The notes under the pieces: generated by a model
What the model was told of the DNA's origin: nothing
Databases searched by the model: none
The model's input: only the letters and a program-made list of their open reading frames with translations
Origin: Variovorax paradoxus
Lineage (GTDB): Bacteria > Pseudomonadota > Gammaproteobacteria > Burkholderiales > Burkholderiaceae_C
Reading direction: 5' to 3'
DNA length: 64,000 bases
NCBI RefSeq assembly: GCF_009498455.1
Contig: NZ_CP045644.1
Location: forward strand, 4,529,001 to 4,593,000
Made by a program: the position numbers and the translations under genes
Shown: one piece after another, positions 40,546-49,161 of the stretch
How the letters are laid out: each line of letters begins with the position of its first letter
How positions within the stretch are numbered: the stretch's first letter is position 1

Positions 40546-41565
40546 ATGCTTCCCTACAAGCGCGCAGATGCCCGGGCCTGGGCCCGTGACAACCTGGTCG
40601 GCTGCTCCGCCGTAACCATCCCGAGCTATTCGGCCGATCTCAAGCGACTGAACGAGCGCGGCATCCGCCATGACGTGGCGCTGGCCAAGGAGCTCGGGTT
40701 CAAGCACACGCTGCTGTGCGCCGAAGTGGCCATCTCGCCGGAGGAGAACGCCCAGTTCACAGCCTGGGCGGCGGAGACGGCGGGTCCGGACTTCGGCCTG
40801 TTCTTCCATGCCGCGTTCAACACGCTGGCGGAGAACATCCAGGCCGTGAAGCTGGCGGAGGCGGCCGGCGCCACCATGGTGCTGCTGTCCTATCCCGCGC
40901 AGTTCTGGCCCACGACGGAGCAGGAAGTCTTCGACTACACCAAGGAAATGTGTGACGCGACCAAGCTGGGCGTGATGCTGTTTCCGTTGCCGGCTTGGGG
41001 CTTCGAGCGCATCCATCCGGCAGGCATGTCGGTCGCGCTGGTGCGGCGGCTGCTCGAGGCCTGCCCGAACATCGTGGCGATCAAGTCGGAGCAAGGCTTT
41101 CCGCTGCCGGCCGGCATCTGCGAGATGTACCACCACTTTCGCGACGAGGTCGTCATCAGCTGCCCGATCGAGGGCGACGCCATCCCGCTCATGAGCCTGA
41201 TGAAGATGCAGTTTTCCGGCACCAGCAACACGCAGTGGATGGGCGACTACTATCCGCGCGCCTTCGAACTGGCCCGCACCGGAAAGTGGGAGGGGGCCAT
41301 GGAGCTGTACTGGAAGGTCAACCCGGCACGCGGCGCCAACGGCGCGGCCACCCAGGCTTACATCGGCGGCACGTCGGTGTTGAACCGGACCATGTGGAAG
41401 TACCAGGACTGGCTCGCCGGCTTCAATGGCGGCCCGCTGCGGGCTCCGGCCATGCGCATCCCCGACAGGTTCCTGAAGACGCTTCGCCAGGGGCTGGTGG
41501 CTTCCGGGCTTCCGGTGACCTCCGATCCGGACAGCGAGTTCATGGTCGGGCGGCATCCCTGCTGA
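40546..41565 (+). CDS. DapA-family (dihydrodipicolinate synthase-like) lyase
   Basis: A 339-residue TIM-barrel lyase of the DapA/NAL superfamily. K180 in NIVAIKSEQG is the likely Schiff-base Lys, and the SYP motif near 115-117 is at the place of the catalytic Tyr region. It is somewhat longer than DapA (about 290), and lysine biosynthesis is unlikely in this context. Members of the superfamily cleave or dehydrate 2-oxo acids, for example sugar-acid aldolases and dehydratases. It heads a four-gene operon with a Bug receptor, an ornithine-cyclodeaminase-like protein and a semialdehyde dehydrogenase. A semialdehyde would be a sensible product. The ATG follows CCGAGAGAGACAAAC. Confidence 0.82.
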   Translation: MLPYKRADARAWARDNLVGCSAVTIPSYSADLKRLNERGIRHDVALAKELGFKHTLLCAEVAISPEENAQFTAWAAETAGPDFGLFFHAAFNTLAENIQAVKLAEAAGATMVLLSYPAQFWPTTEQEVFDYTKEMCDATKLGVMLFPLPAWGFERIHPAGMSVALVRRLLEACPNIVAIKSEQGFPLPAGICEMYHHFRDEVVISCPIEGDAIPLMSLMKMQFSGTSNTQWMGDYYPRAFELARTGKWEGAMELYWKVNPARGANGAATQAYIGGTSVLNRTMWKYQDWLAGFNGGPLRAPAMRIPDRFLKTLRQGLVASGLPVTSDPDSEFMVGRHPC

Positions 41566-41608
41566 AGCGGCTGCCCGATAGCCGCTGCTAGAAAAACGAG
41601 ACCAGACC

Positions 41609-42559
41609 ATGACACTCCTGAGACGCCGCACATTCATCGGCGCGGTAGGCGGCCTGCTGCTTTCATCGGTGCGCGCCGCCGAGGCGGTCCGCGTGATCGT
41701 GCCCTATGCCGCGGGCGGCTTTACCGACATCGGCGCGCGCGTCATCTGCGAGCAACTCGGCCAGGTGCTGGGGCAGCCCGTGATCGTGGAGAACCGACCG
41801 GGCGGCGGCACGCGGATCGGAACCTCCGCCGTGTTCGGCGCCAAGCCGGACGGCCACACGCTGCTGCTCACCAACATTGCGTACAGCATCCTCCCGCTGG
41901 TCGACCCTTCGGTGAAGTACGACGCGCCCACGGCTGCTGCGCCCGTGGGCATCGCTTCGGTCTATTCCATCGCCGTGGTCGTCAATGCGCAGCTGCCCGT
42001 GAAAACGCTGCGGGAGTTCATCGACCACGCACGCAAGAACCCGGGCAAGCTGACCTACGGCAGCGCCGGGCCGGGCAGCGGGGCGCACCTGGGGGGCGAG
42101 CTGTTCAAGGCCTTGACCGGCGCCGATCTCGTTCACGTGCCGTTCCGGTCCACCTCGAGCGCGCTCACCGAGGTGGCTGCGGGCCGGGTCGATCTCACCT
42201 TCGACGGCACGGCGCTCGAACTCGCGAAGACCGGCAAGGTCAGGATCCTCGCGGTGTCGGGCACCGACCGCGATCCGCGCATGCCGGATGTTCCCACCGT
42301 GGCGGAAGCGGGCCTCAAGGGCATGGAGACGAACTCCTGGCTCGGCATCTTCGCTCCGCTGGGCACGCCCGCGCCGGTGGTCGAGCGGCTGAACCAGGCG
42401 CTGAACACCGTCTTGCAGAAAGAAGCGCTGAAGGCGCGCTTCCGCGAACTCGGCATGGTCGCGCGTTCCGGCTCTCCAAGCCTGCTGATCGATCAGGTGC
42501 GCCACGACACTGATCTGTACAGGCGCGTCATCCACGAAGCCAAACTGAAATTCGAATGA
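41609..42559 (+). CDS. Bug/TctC-family periplasmic solute-binding receptor (DapA operon)
   Basis: A 316-residue Bug protein with a twin-arginine-like signal (LLRRRTFIGAVGGLLLSSVRA) and the family opening VRVIVPYAAGGFTD. Later blocks are VENRPGGGTRIGT, VHVPFRSTSSALTEVAAG and VPTVAEAG. It lies between the DapA-type lyase and the ornithine-cyclodeaminase-like gene, and its stop overlaps the start of the latter (ATGA). Its ligand is probably the acid degraded by this operon. Confidence 0.9.
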   Translation: MTLLRRRTFIGAVGGLLLSSVRAAEAVRVIVPYAAGGFTDIGARVICEQLGQVLGQPVIVENRPGGGTRIGTSAVFGAKPDGHTLLLTNIAYSILPLVDPSVKYDAPTAAAPVGIASVYSIAVVVNAQLPVKTLREFIDHARKNPGKLTYGSAGPGSGAHLGGELFKALTGADLVHVPFRSTSSALTEVAAGRVDLTFDGTALELAKTGKVRILAVSGTDRDPRMPDVPTVAEAGLKGMETNSWLGIFAPLGTPAPVVERLNQALNTVLQKEALKARFRELGMVARSGSPSLLIDQVRHDTDLYRRVIHEAKLKFE

Positions 42560-43599
42560 GCTCCACCAACCCCAAACTTCCCGAGAGCGCCGCGGCCGAA
42601 GCGCCCGTGTTCGTCTCCTCCGAAACCGCCGCTGCCGTTTTCCAGTGGCTGCCGGCGGTGCGCGTCTTGCAGGAAACCTATGCGCGGCCGATGGGCGCGA
42701 ACGCGGTGCCTCGGCGCACCATTGCCGCGGGCGCGGCGGAGCGTGCGTCGCTGCGGACGATGACCGCGGTGCCGCCGGGATCGCGCTACTACGGCGCCAA
42801 GCTGATGGGCATGGCCTTTGGGACTGCGGGCCGGCAGCTCGAGTACGCCGTCGTCCTGTTCGATGCCACCACAGGCTCATTGGCCGCAATCGTGGACGGC
42901 AACCTCGTCACCGCCTACCGGACGGCCGCGACGTCGGCGGCGGCGCTGGATCGGCTGGCGCCGGAGCGCCCCGCGAGCCTCGCCGTGCTCGGCAGCGGCT
43001 TGGAGGCGCGCATGCACACGCTCGCCATCGCTGCGGTGCGCGAGCTGCATGAGATCAGGGTCTACAGCCCGACGAAGGCCAAGCGCGAGGCCTTCGCCAA
43101 GGCCCTGGGCACTGAACTGGGGGTTCGCGCGCACGCCGTCGAATCGCCCGCAGAAGCCGTGGGCGGCGCCGACGTCGTGCTGGCGGCGGCCCGTTCTTAT
43201 GGCGAGGAACCCATCCTGCACGGCGAGTGGCTCGCACCCCATGCAACGGTGGTTTCGATCGGATCGACGCTGCCCGATCAGCGTGAAGTCGACAGCAGCG
43301 TGGTGGCCCGCGCCAGCGTCATCGTTTGTGACAACGTGGAGGAAGTGCTCGAGGAATCCGGGGACATGCTGGCTGCCCGGCGTGACGGTGTCGAGCCTGA
43401 GGCCAAGTGCATCAGCCTCAATGACCTGCTGTCCGGCAAGGCGAGCGGCGCCCGACGCGAAGGCGAGGTGGCCATGTACAAGTCGGTCGGATCGGGCCTT
43501 CAGGACGTGGTGGTCGCCGGGATGATCCTCGATCTTGCGCGTGCCGCCGGCCTGGCGACGCCGCTGCCGATCCGATTCGAAACAAAGCGCATCGGTTGA
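42556..43599 (+). CDS. Ornithine cyclodeaminase/mu-crystallin family protein
   Basis: A 347-residue NAD(P)-dependent protein of the ornithine-cyclodeaminase/mu-crystallin family. It has the conserved DGNLVTAYRTAATSAAA block, the Rossmann motif LAVLGSGLEARMH, and VVSIGSTLPDQREVD. Members act as ornithine cyclodeaminase, imine or ketimine reductases, and alanine or related dehydrogenases. In an operon with a DapA-type lyase and a semialdehyde dehydrogenase, a ketimine-reductase or amino-acid-dehydrogenase role is plausible. It overlaps both neighbours by ATGA/TGATG junctions. Confidence 0.87.
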   Translation: MSSTNPKLPESAAAEAPVFVSSETAAAVFQWLPAVRVLQETYARPMGANAVPRRTIAAGAAERASLRTMTAVPPGSRYYGAKLMGMAFGTAGRQLEYAVVLFDATTGSLAAIVDGNLVTAYRTAATSAAALDRLAPERPASLAVLGSGLEARMHTLAIAAVRELHEIRVYSPTKAKREAFAKALGTELGVRAHAVESPAEAVGGADVVLAAARSYGEEPILHGEWLAPHATVVSIGSTLPDQREVDSSVVARASVIVCDNVEEVLEESGDMLAARRDGVEPEAKCISLNDLLSGKASGARREGEVAMYKSVGSGLQDVVVAGMILDLARAAGLATPLPIRFETKRIG

Positions 43600-45086
43600 T
43601 GCAAAGAACCATGAAGAACCTGCTGAAAGACCCCGAACTGTTCCGCACCGCCGCCTTTGTGGGCGGCGAGTGGATCGATGCTACGCCGCACGGCAAGTAC
43701 ACCTTGCGCAACCCGGCTACCGATGAACCGCTCGTCGAGCTCCCTCGCTTCCGGCAGGACGAGACGGCGCAGGCCATCGAGGTGGCGCACCGCGCCTTCC
43801 TCGACTGGCGCGGGACCACGGCCAAGCACCGCTCGGAAGTGCTGCGCCGCTGGTACGAGCTCATGGTTCTGCACGGCGACGACCTGGCGACATTGATCAC
43901 CCTGGAGGAGGGCAAGCCGCTGGCCGAAGCCAAGACCGAAGTGCAGTACGCGGCATCGTTCCTCCAGTGGTTTTCGGAGGAAGCCAAGCGGGTGCGCGGC
44001 GACGTGATACCCGCACCGAAGGACACCCAGCGCATCGTGGTGCTGAAGGAGCCGATCGGCGTCTGTGCAGCCATCACGCCCTGGAATTTTCCCGCGGCGA
44101 TGATCACGCGCAAGGCCGGTCCCGCGCTGGCGGCGGGCTGCAGCATGGTCGTCAAGCCCGCGAGCCAGACGCCGCTCACGGCGCTGGCGCTGGCGGAACT
44201 GGGCCGACGCGCTGGCGTGCCCGCGGGCGTGTTCAACGTCGTGACCGGCAACGACACGCGCGACATCGGCAACCAGCTCACATCGCATCCGCTGGTGCGC
44301 AAGATCACCTTCACCGGTTCGACCGAGGTGGGGCGCGTGTTGCTGGCGCAAGCCGCGAGCACCATCAAGAAATGCTCGATGGAACTGGGAGGCAACGCAC
44401 CCTTCATCGTCTTCGACGATGCGGATCTGGATGCGGCCGCGGACGGCGTGGTGGCGGCCAAGTTCCGCAACACCGGCCAGGCCTGCATCAGCGCCAACAG
44501 GGTGCTCGTCCAGGCGGGCGTGTACGACGCATTTGCCGCGAAGCTGGTCGAGCGCGTTCGCAAGCTGCGCGTCGGCAATGGCCTCGAATCGGACGTGCAA
44601 CTCGGCCCGTTGATCGATGACGGGGCCGTTCGGAAGGTCGAAGAGCACATCGCGGATGCCGTCGCGCACGGTGCGACCGTGCTGCATGGCGGGCACCGCC
44701 ATCCGCTGGGAGGCCGCTTCTTCGAACCCACCGTGGTTGCGGGTGCCACCTCGCAGATGGCGCTGGCGCGCGAAGAGACCTTCGGCCCTCTCGCGCCGCT
44801 CTTTCGCTTCGAGAAGGACGAGGAGGCGTTCGCGATCGCCAACGCGACCGAGTTCGGGCTCGCCGCCTATCTCTACAGCCGCGACGCCGCGCGCATCTGG
44901 CGGGCTTCGGCGGCCATCGAGTCCGGGATGATCGGCATCAACTGCGGGTTGATCTCGAACGAAGTGGCGCCGTTCGGCGGCGTGAAGCAGAGCGGGCTGG
45001 GGCGTGAGGGCTCGCACCACGGCATCGAGGAGTTCCTGGAGGTCAAGTACCTGTGCTGGGACGGCCTTGCGCCGGCGTTCAGCTGA
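43599..45086 (+). CDS. NAD(P)-dependent semialdehyde dehydrogenase (succinate-semialdehyde dehydrogenase-like)
   Basis: A 495-residue aldehyde dehydrogenase of the GabD group. N163 (TPWNFP), E262 (MELGGNAPF) and nucleophile C296 (NTGQACISANR) are in place, and the C-terminal NCGLISNEVAPFGGVKQSGLGREGS is typical of succinate- and related semialdehyde dehydrogenases. The ATG at 43599 overlaps the upstream stop (TGATG); ATG 43611 is an alternative. It is the last gene of the DapA operon and would oxidise the semialdehyde product to a dicarboxylic acid such as succinate or 2-oxoglutarate. The true substrate is not determined. Confidence 0.9.
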   Translation: MQRTMKNLLKDPELFRTAAFVGGEWIDATPHGKYTLRNPATDEPLVELPRFRQDETAQAIEVAHRAFLDWRGTTAKHRSEVLRRWYELMVLHGDDLATLITLEEGKPLAEAKTEVQYAASFLQWFSEEAKRVRGDVIPAPKDTQRIVVLKEPIGVCAAITPWNFPAAMITRKAGPALAAGCSMVVKPASQTPLTALALAELGRRAGVPAGVFNVVTGNDTRDIGNQLTSHPLVRKITFTGSTEVGRVLLAQAASTIKKCSMELGGNAPFIVFDDADLDAAADGVVAAKFRNTGQACISANRVLVQAGVYDAFAAKLVERVRKLRVGNGLESDVQLGPLIDDGAVRKVEEHIADAVAHGATVLHGGHRHPLGGRFFEPTVVAGATSQMALAREETFGPLAPLFRFEKDEEAFAIANATEFGLAAYLYSRDAARIWRASAAIESGMIGINCGLISNEVAPFGGVKQSGLGREGSHHGIEEFLEVKYLCWDGLAPAFS

Positions 45087-45122
45087 GGTGGCCAGTTCGC
45101 CGATCGGTCCTGACCTGGCCAG
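45087..45122. repeat. Inverted repeat, left copy (36 bp)
   Basis: Directly after the aldehyde dehydrogenase stop codon lies a 36-base sequence containing CAGTTCGCCGATCGGTCCTG. It recurs in inverted orientation at 52205-52240 with 34 of 36 bases identical. It may be one end of a mobile segment or a copy of a dispersed intergenic repeat. No transposase is between the copies. Confidence 0.7.
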
Positions 45123-45778
45123 GTGTGGTCGTTCAAGATGGAGAAGATTTCGCAATACGACGCGGCCGGCCCGGGTTGGTACTGGAACAACTTCTCCTGC
45201 GGCGAGCACACCGGCACTCATTTCGACGCGCCGGTGCACTGGGTGACCGGCAAGGACCAACTGAACAACACCGTTGACACCAGCGACCCATCGCGCTTCA
45301 TTGGTCCAGCAGTCGTGGTGGATGCGAGCGCTCAGGTCGCGCTCGATTCAGATTGGCTGTTGACCGTGGACTTTCTCGAGGACTGGGAAGTTCGGCATGG
45401 ACGCATGCCGGCGGGCGCCTGGGTGCTGTTCCGCACCGACTGGTCCAAGCGCATCGAGGATCCGGCAGCGTTCGTCAACATGCAGGCGGACGGTGCACAC
45501 ACTCCGGGCCCACGCAGGAGGCCGTGCAGTGGTTGATCGAGGAGCGCGAGGTACGAGGTTTTGGTGTCGAGACGATCAACACCGATGCGGGCCAGTCCCA
45601 CACTTGGCCGATGCCCTATCCGTACCACACTCTGATGCACGGGTCGAACAGGTATGGACTGCAATGCCTCACGAACCTGGACCAGTTGCCGCCGATCGGG
45701 GCCGTGATCTCCGCCGCGCCGCTGAAGATCGAAGGTGGCTCTGGCAGTCCGCTGCGCGTACTTGCGCTCATGGGATAG
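45110..45778 (+). pseudogene. Truncated and frameshifted cyclase-family (kynurenine formamidase-like) gene
   Basis: The frame PGQVWSFKMEKISQYD followed by GWYWNNFSCGEHTGTHFDAP is the metal-binding region (HxGTHxDxP) of the cyclase/kynurenine-formamidase family. It runs to HTPG at about 45510. The protein then continues in another frame as GPTQEAVQWLIEEREVRGF, HTLMHGSNRYGLQCL and PLRVLALMG, stopping at 45778. The two halves join only through a frameshift near 45505-45520. The N-terminal 20-30 residues are also missing: a stop codon and the 36-base repeat lie where they should be. It is therefore broken twice. A sequencing error could explain the frameshift but not the missing start. Confidence 0.82.
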
Positions 45779-46186
45779 CGCGACCCGCTCGCAGCCAGTC
45801 CCGCCCGCGGCGGCCGATGTCGGCGAATGCCTGCTTTCTGCGAGTCCACTCGAGGTCTTGAAAGGCAAGGTTGAATCCGCACTGCGAAGCTGTCACGGGC
45901 AACTTCGGCTCGAGACTGGTTGCTGACGGTCACGCGCAAAGCTCGAACGGCAAGGATGGGCCCGTTGCAGTCCTTCGGCCATCAAGAGAAGCTGACCTTG
46001 GCCGAGGTTGCTGAACGGCCGACAGCGGACTTTCGACAGCTGCGTCAATCCGAGTGATTTGAAGGCTGCAAACTCGTCAAGCAGGACTTGCGAGATCACC
46101 CTTCCGGTCTACTTGTCGAACTGCCGGAACGGCCGGCAGCGTTCAGTCAGACTTCTTCGGGGCTTCGCGGTACGCTTAGAGACGCT
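45779..46186. other. Non-coding gap, no gene recognised
   Basis: About 400 bases between the broken cyclase gene and the IclR gene. Short open frames exist, but none resembles a protein family, and no ribosome site, tRNA or strong terminator was seen. The sequence contains scattered GC-rich motifs such as GAACGGCCG and CGGCCGGCAGCG that look like decayed intergenic repeats. Confidence 0.5.
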
Positions 46187-46927
46187 TTAGATCATGCCGC
46201 TCAGCCGGGCAGCGGCTTCCCTGACGGGCTCGATCTGGGAACGATTAAAACGATGCGCTGGCATCGTCAATGTCACTGCTCCGGCCAGCGATCCGTCTGC
46301 GTGAAAAACGGGTGCGGAGACACCACCAAGCTCAGTGTTGCGGTCGCCCACCAGGGCCACGAAGCCCTCGGCACGGATTCGGGCGAAGAGCTTGCGATCC
46401 GCTGGCGACTCGGACCCGCTGGACTCGCTGAATGCGTTGAGTACGCGAGCGCCGGCCCCCCGGTCGGCGGGCAGCAGGTCTCCAGCCCTCACATGATCGC
46501 GCAGCATGTTTGGCGAATCGACGCGGTACATGCAAAGGCGAACCCAGGCGTCGCCCTGCTTCTGCCGCACGTGGTAGGCGGCGCTCTCGCCCGTTGCAGC
46601 GGTCAATGCGCGCAGCACCGGCATCACCACCGCATCCAGCGAGAACGATGCCGCATATATGGCGTGCAGCCGCGCCACTTCCGGGCCGAGCGCGTAGCGG
46701 CCATCGTCGCGTTGTCTTTGCAACAGACCTGCGTGCTCCAACGAAGCAAGCAGCCGCAACACCGTGCTCTTGTAAAGCTGCGTGCGCTCGGCCAACTCCG
46801 TCAGCGATAGCGCGCGGTCGCCGTGGCGAAAGGCGGATAGCAGGGTCAATGCACGGTCTACGGCGGCGGCCCCGCCCGGGGCGGCGTGCGCGTCGGCGAC
46901 CGATTCGACTTGGGGTTTTTTGGGCAT
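46187..46927 (-). CDS. IclR-family transcriptional regulator
   Basis: A 246-residue IclR regulator. The N-terminal winged helix is about residues 20-80 (AVDRALTLLSAFRHGDRALS, LTELAERTQLYKSTVLRLLA). The effector domain follows from about 95 and ends with RFNRSQIEPVREAAARLSGM. It is divergent from the HMG-CoA lyase operon. The 100-base gap contains two tandem dyads 20 bases apart, fitting a dimer-of-dimers operator as seen for IclR proteins. The likely inducer is a carboxylic acid or CoA ester of the adjacent pathway. Confidence 0.93.
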   Translation of the reverse strand: MPKKPQVESVADAHAAPGGAAAVDRALTLLSAFRHGDRALSLTELAERTQLYKSTVLRLLASLEHAGLLQRQRDDGRYALGPEVARLHAIYAASFSLDAVVMPVLRALTAATGESAAYHVRQKQGDAWVRLCMYRVDSPNMLRDHVRAGDLLPADRGAGARVLNAFSESSGSESPADRKLFARIRAEGFVALVGDRNTELGGVSAPVFHADGSLAGAVTLTMPAHRFNRSQIEPVREAAARLSGMI

Positions 46928-46958
46928 GGGTTGACCTTCAAGCGAGACTGCGGTGTAA

Positions 46959-46993
46959 TTCTGTCTATTAGATCACAGTTCTGTCTAACAGAA
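46959..46993. promoter_or_regulatory. Tandem IclR-type operators (TTCTGTCTA repeats)
   Basis: A perfect 15-base dyad, TTCTGTCTAACAGAA, lies at 46979-46993. A related copy, TTCTGTCTATTAGAT, lies at 46959-46973, so their starts are exactly 20 bases (two helical turns) apart. Both are in the gap between iclR and the divergent HMG-CoA lyase gene. The spacing would let two dimers bind on one face of the DNA. Confidence 0.65.
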
Positions 46994-47027
46994 CATCTGC
47001 AAGCAGCTTTTTCAGGAGACATCCGCC

Positions 47028-47978
47028 TTGGAAGCCACATCTTCTCATCGGACGCCCGGCGTGCTCATCAGCGAAGTGGGCCCGCGCGACGGCCTGCAAT
47101 CGGTCAAGGCAACCATGCCGACCGCCGACAAGCTGCGCTGGATCGACGCTCTCTATGCCGCCGGCGTGCGCGAGATCGAGGTTGCGTCGTTCGTGCCCGC
47201 ACGACTGCTTCCGCAGATGGCGGACGCGGCCGAGGTAGTTCGCCATGCGATCACTCTGCCCGGCCTGACGGTGATGGCACTGGTGCCAAACCGCAGGGGC
47301 GCACAGGCCGCGCTGGAAGCCGGCGTCCACAAGCTCACCCTGCCCGTGTCGGCCAGCGCGGCCCATTCACTGGCCAACGTGCGCAAGACGCGGGAAGAAA
47401 TGGTTGAGGAGGTGCGTGCCATTGCCAACCTTCGCCGCGAGATGGCACCGCAGGTCAAGCTCGAGGCGGGCATCTCGACCGCCTTCGGTTGCACCCTGCA
47501 AGGCGAGGTGCCGGAAGACGAGGTGATCCGCCTCGCCGTGCAATGCGTCGAGGCCGGCGCGAACGAATCGGGCCTGTCCGACACCGTCGGCTATGCAAAC
47601 CCAGCGCAGGTGCGGCGCCTGTTCCGTGCCTTGCGTGCCGAGCTTGGCGAGCGCGCCGGCGCTGCCCACATGCACAACACCCGCGGCCTTGGCTTGGCCA
47701 ACTGCCTGGCCGCCTACGAGGAAGGGGTGCGCACCTTCGACGCTTCGCTGGGCGGACTCGGTGGCTGTCCCTATGCACCGGGCGCCTCGGGTAACGTGGT
47801 TACGGAAGACCTGGTCTTCATGTTCGAGGCCATGGGCGTGCGCACCGGCATCGACATCGACAGGCTCATCGCAGCCCGGGCGCCGCTCATCGCCGGCCTG
47901 CCCGGCGAGCCGATCTACGGCATGACGCCCGAAGCCGGACTTCCCAAGGGCTTCGTCCAAGGGGCTGCCCATGTCTGA
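47028..47978 (+). CDS. Hydroxymethylglutaryl-CoA lyase
   Basis: A 316-residue HMG-CoA-lyase-family enzyme. The metal and catalytic residues correspond in spacing to human HMG-CoA lyase: R20/D21 (EVGPRDGLQ), H214 and H216 (HMHNTRGLG), C247 (GGCPYAPG) and N256 (GNVVTED). It cleaves HMG-CoA, or a close 3-hydroxyacyl-CoA such as citramalyl-CoA, to acetyl-CoA and a keto acid. The TTG start is supported by CAGGAGACATCCGCC. The end overlaps the CaiB transferase start by eight bases. With a CoA-transferase next to it, the pathway seems to activate a free 3-hydroxy acid and then cleave it. Confidence 0.93.
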   Translation: MEATSSHRTPGVLISEVGPRDGLQSVKATMPTADKLRWIDALYAAGVREIEVASFVPARLLPQMADAAEVVRHAITLPGLTVMALVPNRRGAQAALEAGVHKLTLPVSASAAHSLANVRKTREEMVEEVRAIANLRREMAPQVKLEAGISTAFGCTLQGEVPEDEVIRLAVQCVEAGANESGLSDTVGYANPAQVRRLFRALRAELGERAGAAHMHNTRGLGLANCLAAYEEGVRTFDASLGGLGGCPYAPGASGNVVTEDLVFMFEAMGVRTGIDIDRLIAARAPLIAGLPGEPIYGMTPEAGLPKGFVQGAAHV

Positions 47979-49158
47979 TACACCGATACCCTACGCCGGC
48001 ATCCGTGTAGTCGAGTTCACTCACATGGTGATGGGCCCCACCTGCGGCATGCTGCTGGCCGACCTCGGCGCCGAAGTCATCAAGGTGGAACCCATCGAGG
48101 GCGACAACACGCGCCGGCTGCTCGGTTCGGGCGCAGGCTTTTTCCCGACCTTCAACCGCAACAAGAAGAGCATCGCGCTCGACCTGAAGAAGCCCGAGGG
48201 CATCGAAGCCGCGCTGCGCCTGCTGGCCACCGCCGACATCGTGAGCGAGAACTTCAAGCCCGGCACGATGAAGAAGCTGGGTCTCGACTACGACAGCCTG
48301 AAGCAGCTCAATCCGCGCCTCATCTACGTGAGCCACAAGGGCTTCCTGCCCGGCCCGTACGACCACCGCACCGCGCTCGACGAAGTGGTGCAGATGATGG
48401 GCGGCCTGGCCTACATGACCGGCCGCGCCGGCGACCCGCTGCGCGCGGGCACCAGCGTGAACGACATCATGGGCGGCATGTTCGGCGCCATCGGCGCGAT
48501 GGCCGCGCTGCGCCAGCGCGAACTCACCGGCAAGGGCTGCGAGGTGCAGTCCGCGCTGTTCGAGAACAACGTGTTCCTGGTCGCGCAGCACATGATGCAG
48601 TTCTCCGCCACCGGCAAGGCGGCCGACCCGATGCCCGGCCGCATCTCGGCCTGGGCCGTGTACGACGTGTTCACCGTGAAGGATGGCGAGCAGATCTTCC
48701 TCGCGGCCGTGAGCGACAAGCAGTGGGCGATCTTCTGCAACGCCTTCGGCTTGGAGGAGATGCTGACCGATCAGCGCCTCACGACCAACAACGACCGTGT
48801 GAATGCCCGCGAGTGGCTGATGCCTTTGCTGCGCTCGCATTTGGCTGACCGCAGCGCAGCCGAGATCAGCGACGTGTTCGAGCGACACGAGCTACCCTTC
48901 GCGCCCATCACCAAGCCACAGGAGTTGTTCGACGACAGGCATCTGAACGAGAGCGGCGGCTTGGCTCCGATCCGCATGAACGACGGGAGCGAATCGAAAG
49001 TCCCGCTGCTGCCACTGTCGATTGGCGGTATCCGGCCCGGCATCCGCCTTCAGCCGCCGCGAGTAGGTGAGCACACATCCGCGCTCTTGCGCGAGGTCGG
49101 CTACGGCGACGCCGACATCGAACGACTCAAGCAACAGCACATCACTTCTGGAGACTGA
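47971..49158 (+). CDS. CaiB/BaiF family (type III) CoA-transferase
   Basis: A 395-residue class III CoA-transferase. The opening IRVVEFTHMVMGPTCGMLLA and DLGAEVIKVEPIEGD is standard, and D165 in SVNDIMGGM is at the position of the aspartate that carries the acyl-CoA intermediate. It would transfer CoA, usually from succinyl-CoA, to a carboxylic acid. The neighbouring HMG-CoA lyase suggests 3-hydroxy-3-methylglutarate or a similar branched hydroxy acid as acceptor. It is translationally coupled to the lyase (eight-base overlap). Confidence 0.92.
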   Translation: MSDTPIPYAGIRVVEFTHMVMGPTCGMLLADLGAEVIKVEPIEGDNTRRLLGSGAGFFPTFNRNKKSIALDLKKPEGIEAALRLLATADIVSENFKPGTMKKLGLDYDSLKQLNPRLIYVSHKGFLPGPYDHRTALDEVVQMMGGLAYMTGRAGDPLRAGTSVNDIMGGMFGAIGAMAALRQRELTGKGCEVQSALFENNVFLVAQHMMQFSATGKAADPMPGRISAWAVYDVFTVKDGEQIFLAAVSDKQWAIFCNAFGLEEMLTDQRLTTNNDRVNAREWLMPLLRSHLADRSAAEISDVFERHELPFAPITKPQELFDDRHLNESGGLAPIRMNDGSESKVPLLPLSIGGIRPGIRLQPPRVGEHTSALLREVGYGDADIERLKQQHITSGD

Positions 49159-49161
49159 CCC

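Noticed and set aside
45779..46186. Possible small genes in the gap before iclR
   Set aside because: Several open frames of 60-70 codons exist on both strands, but none has a convincing ribosome site or protein similarity.
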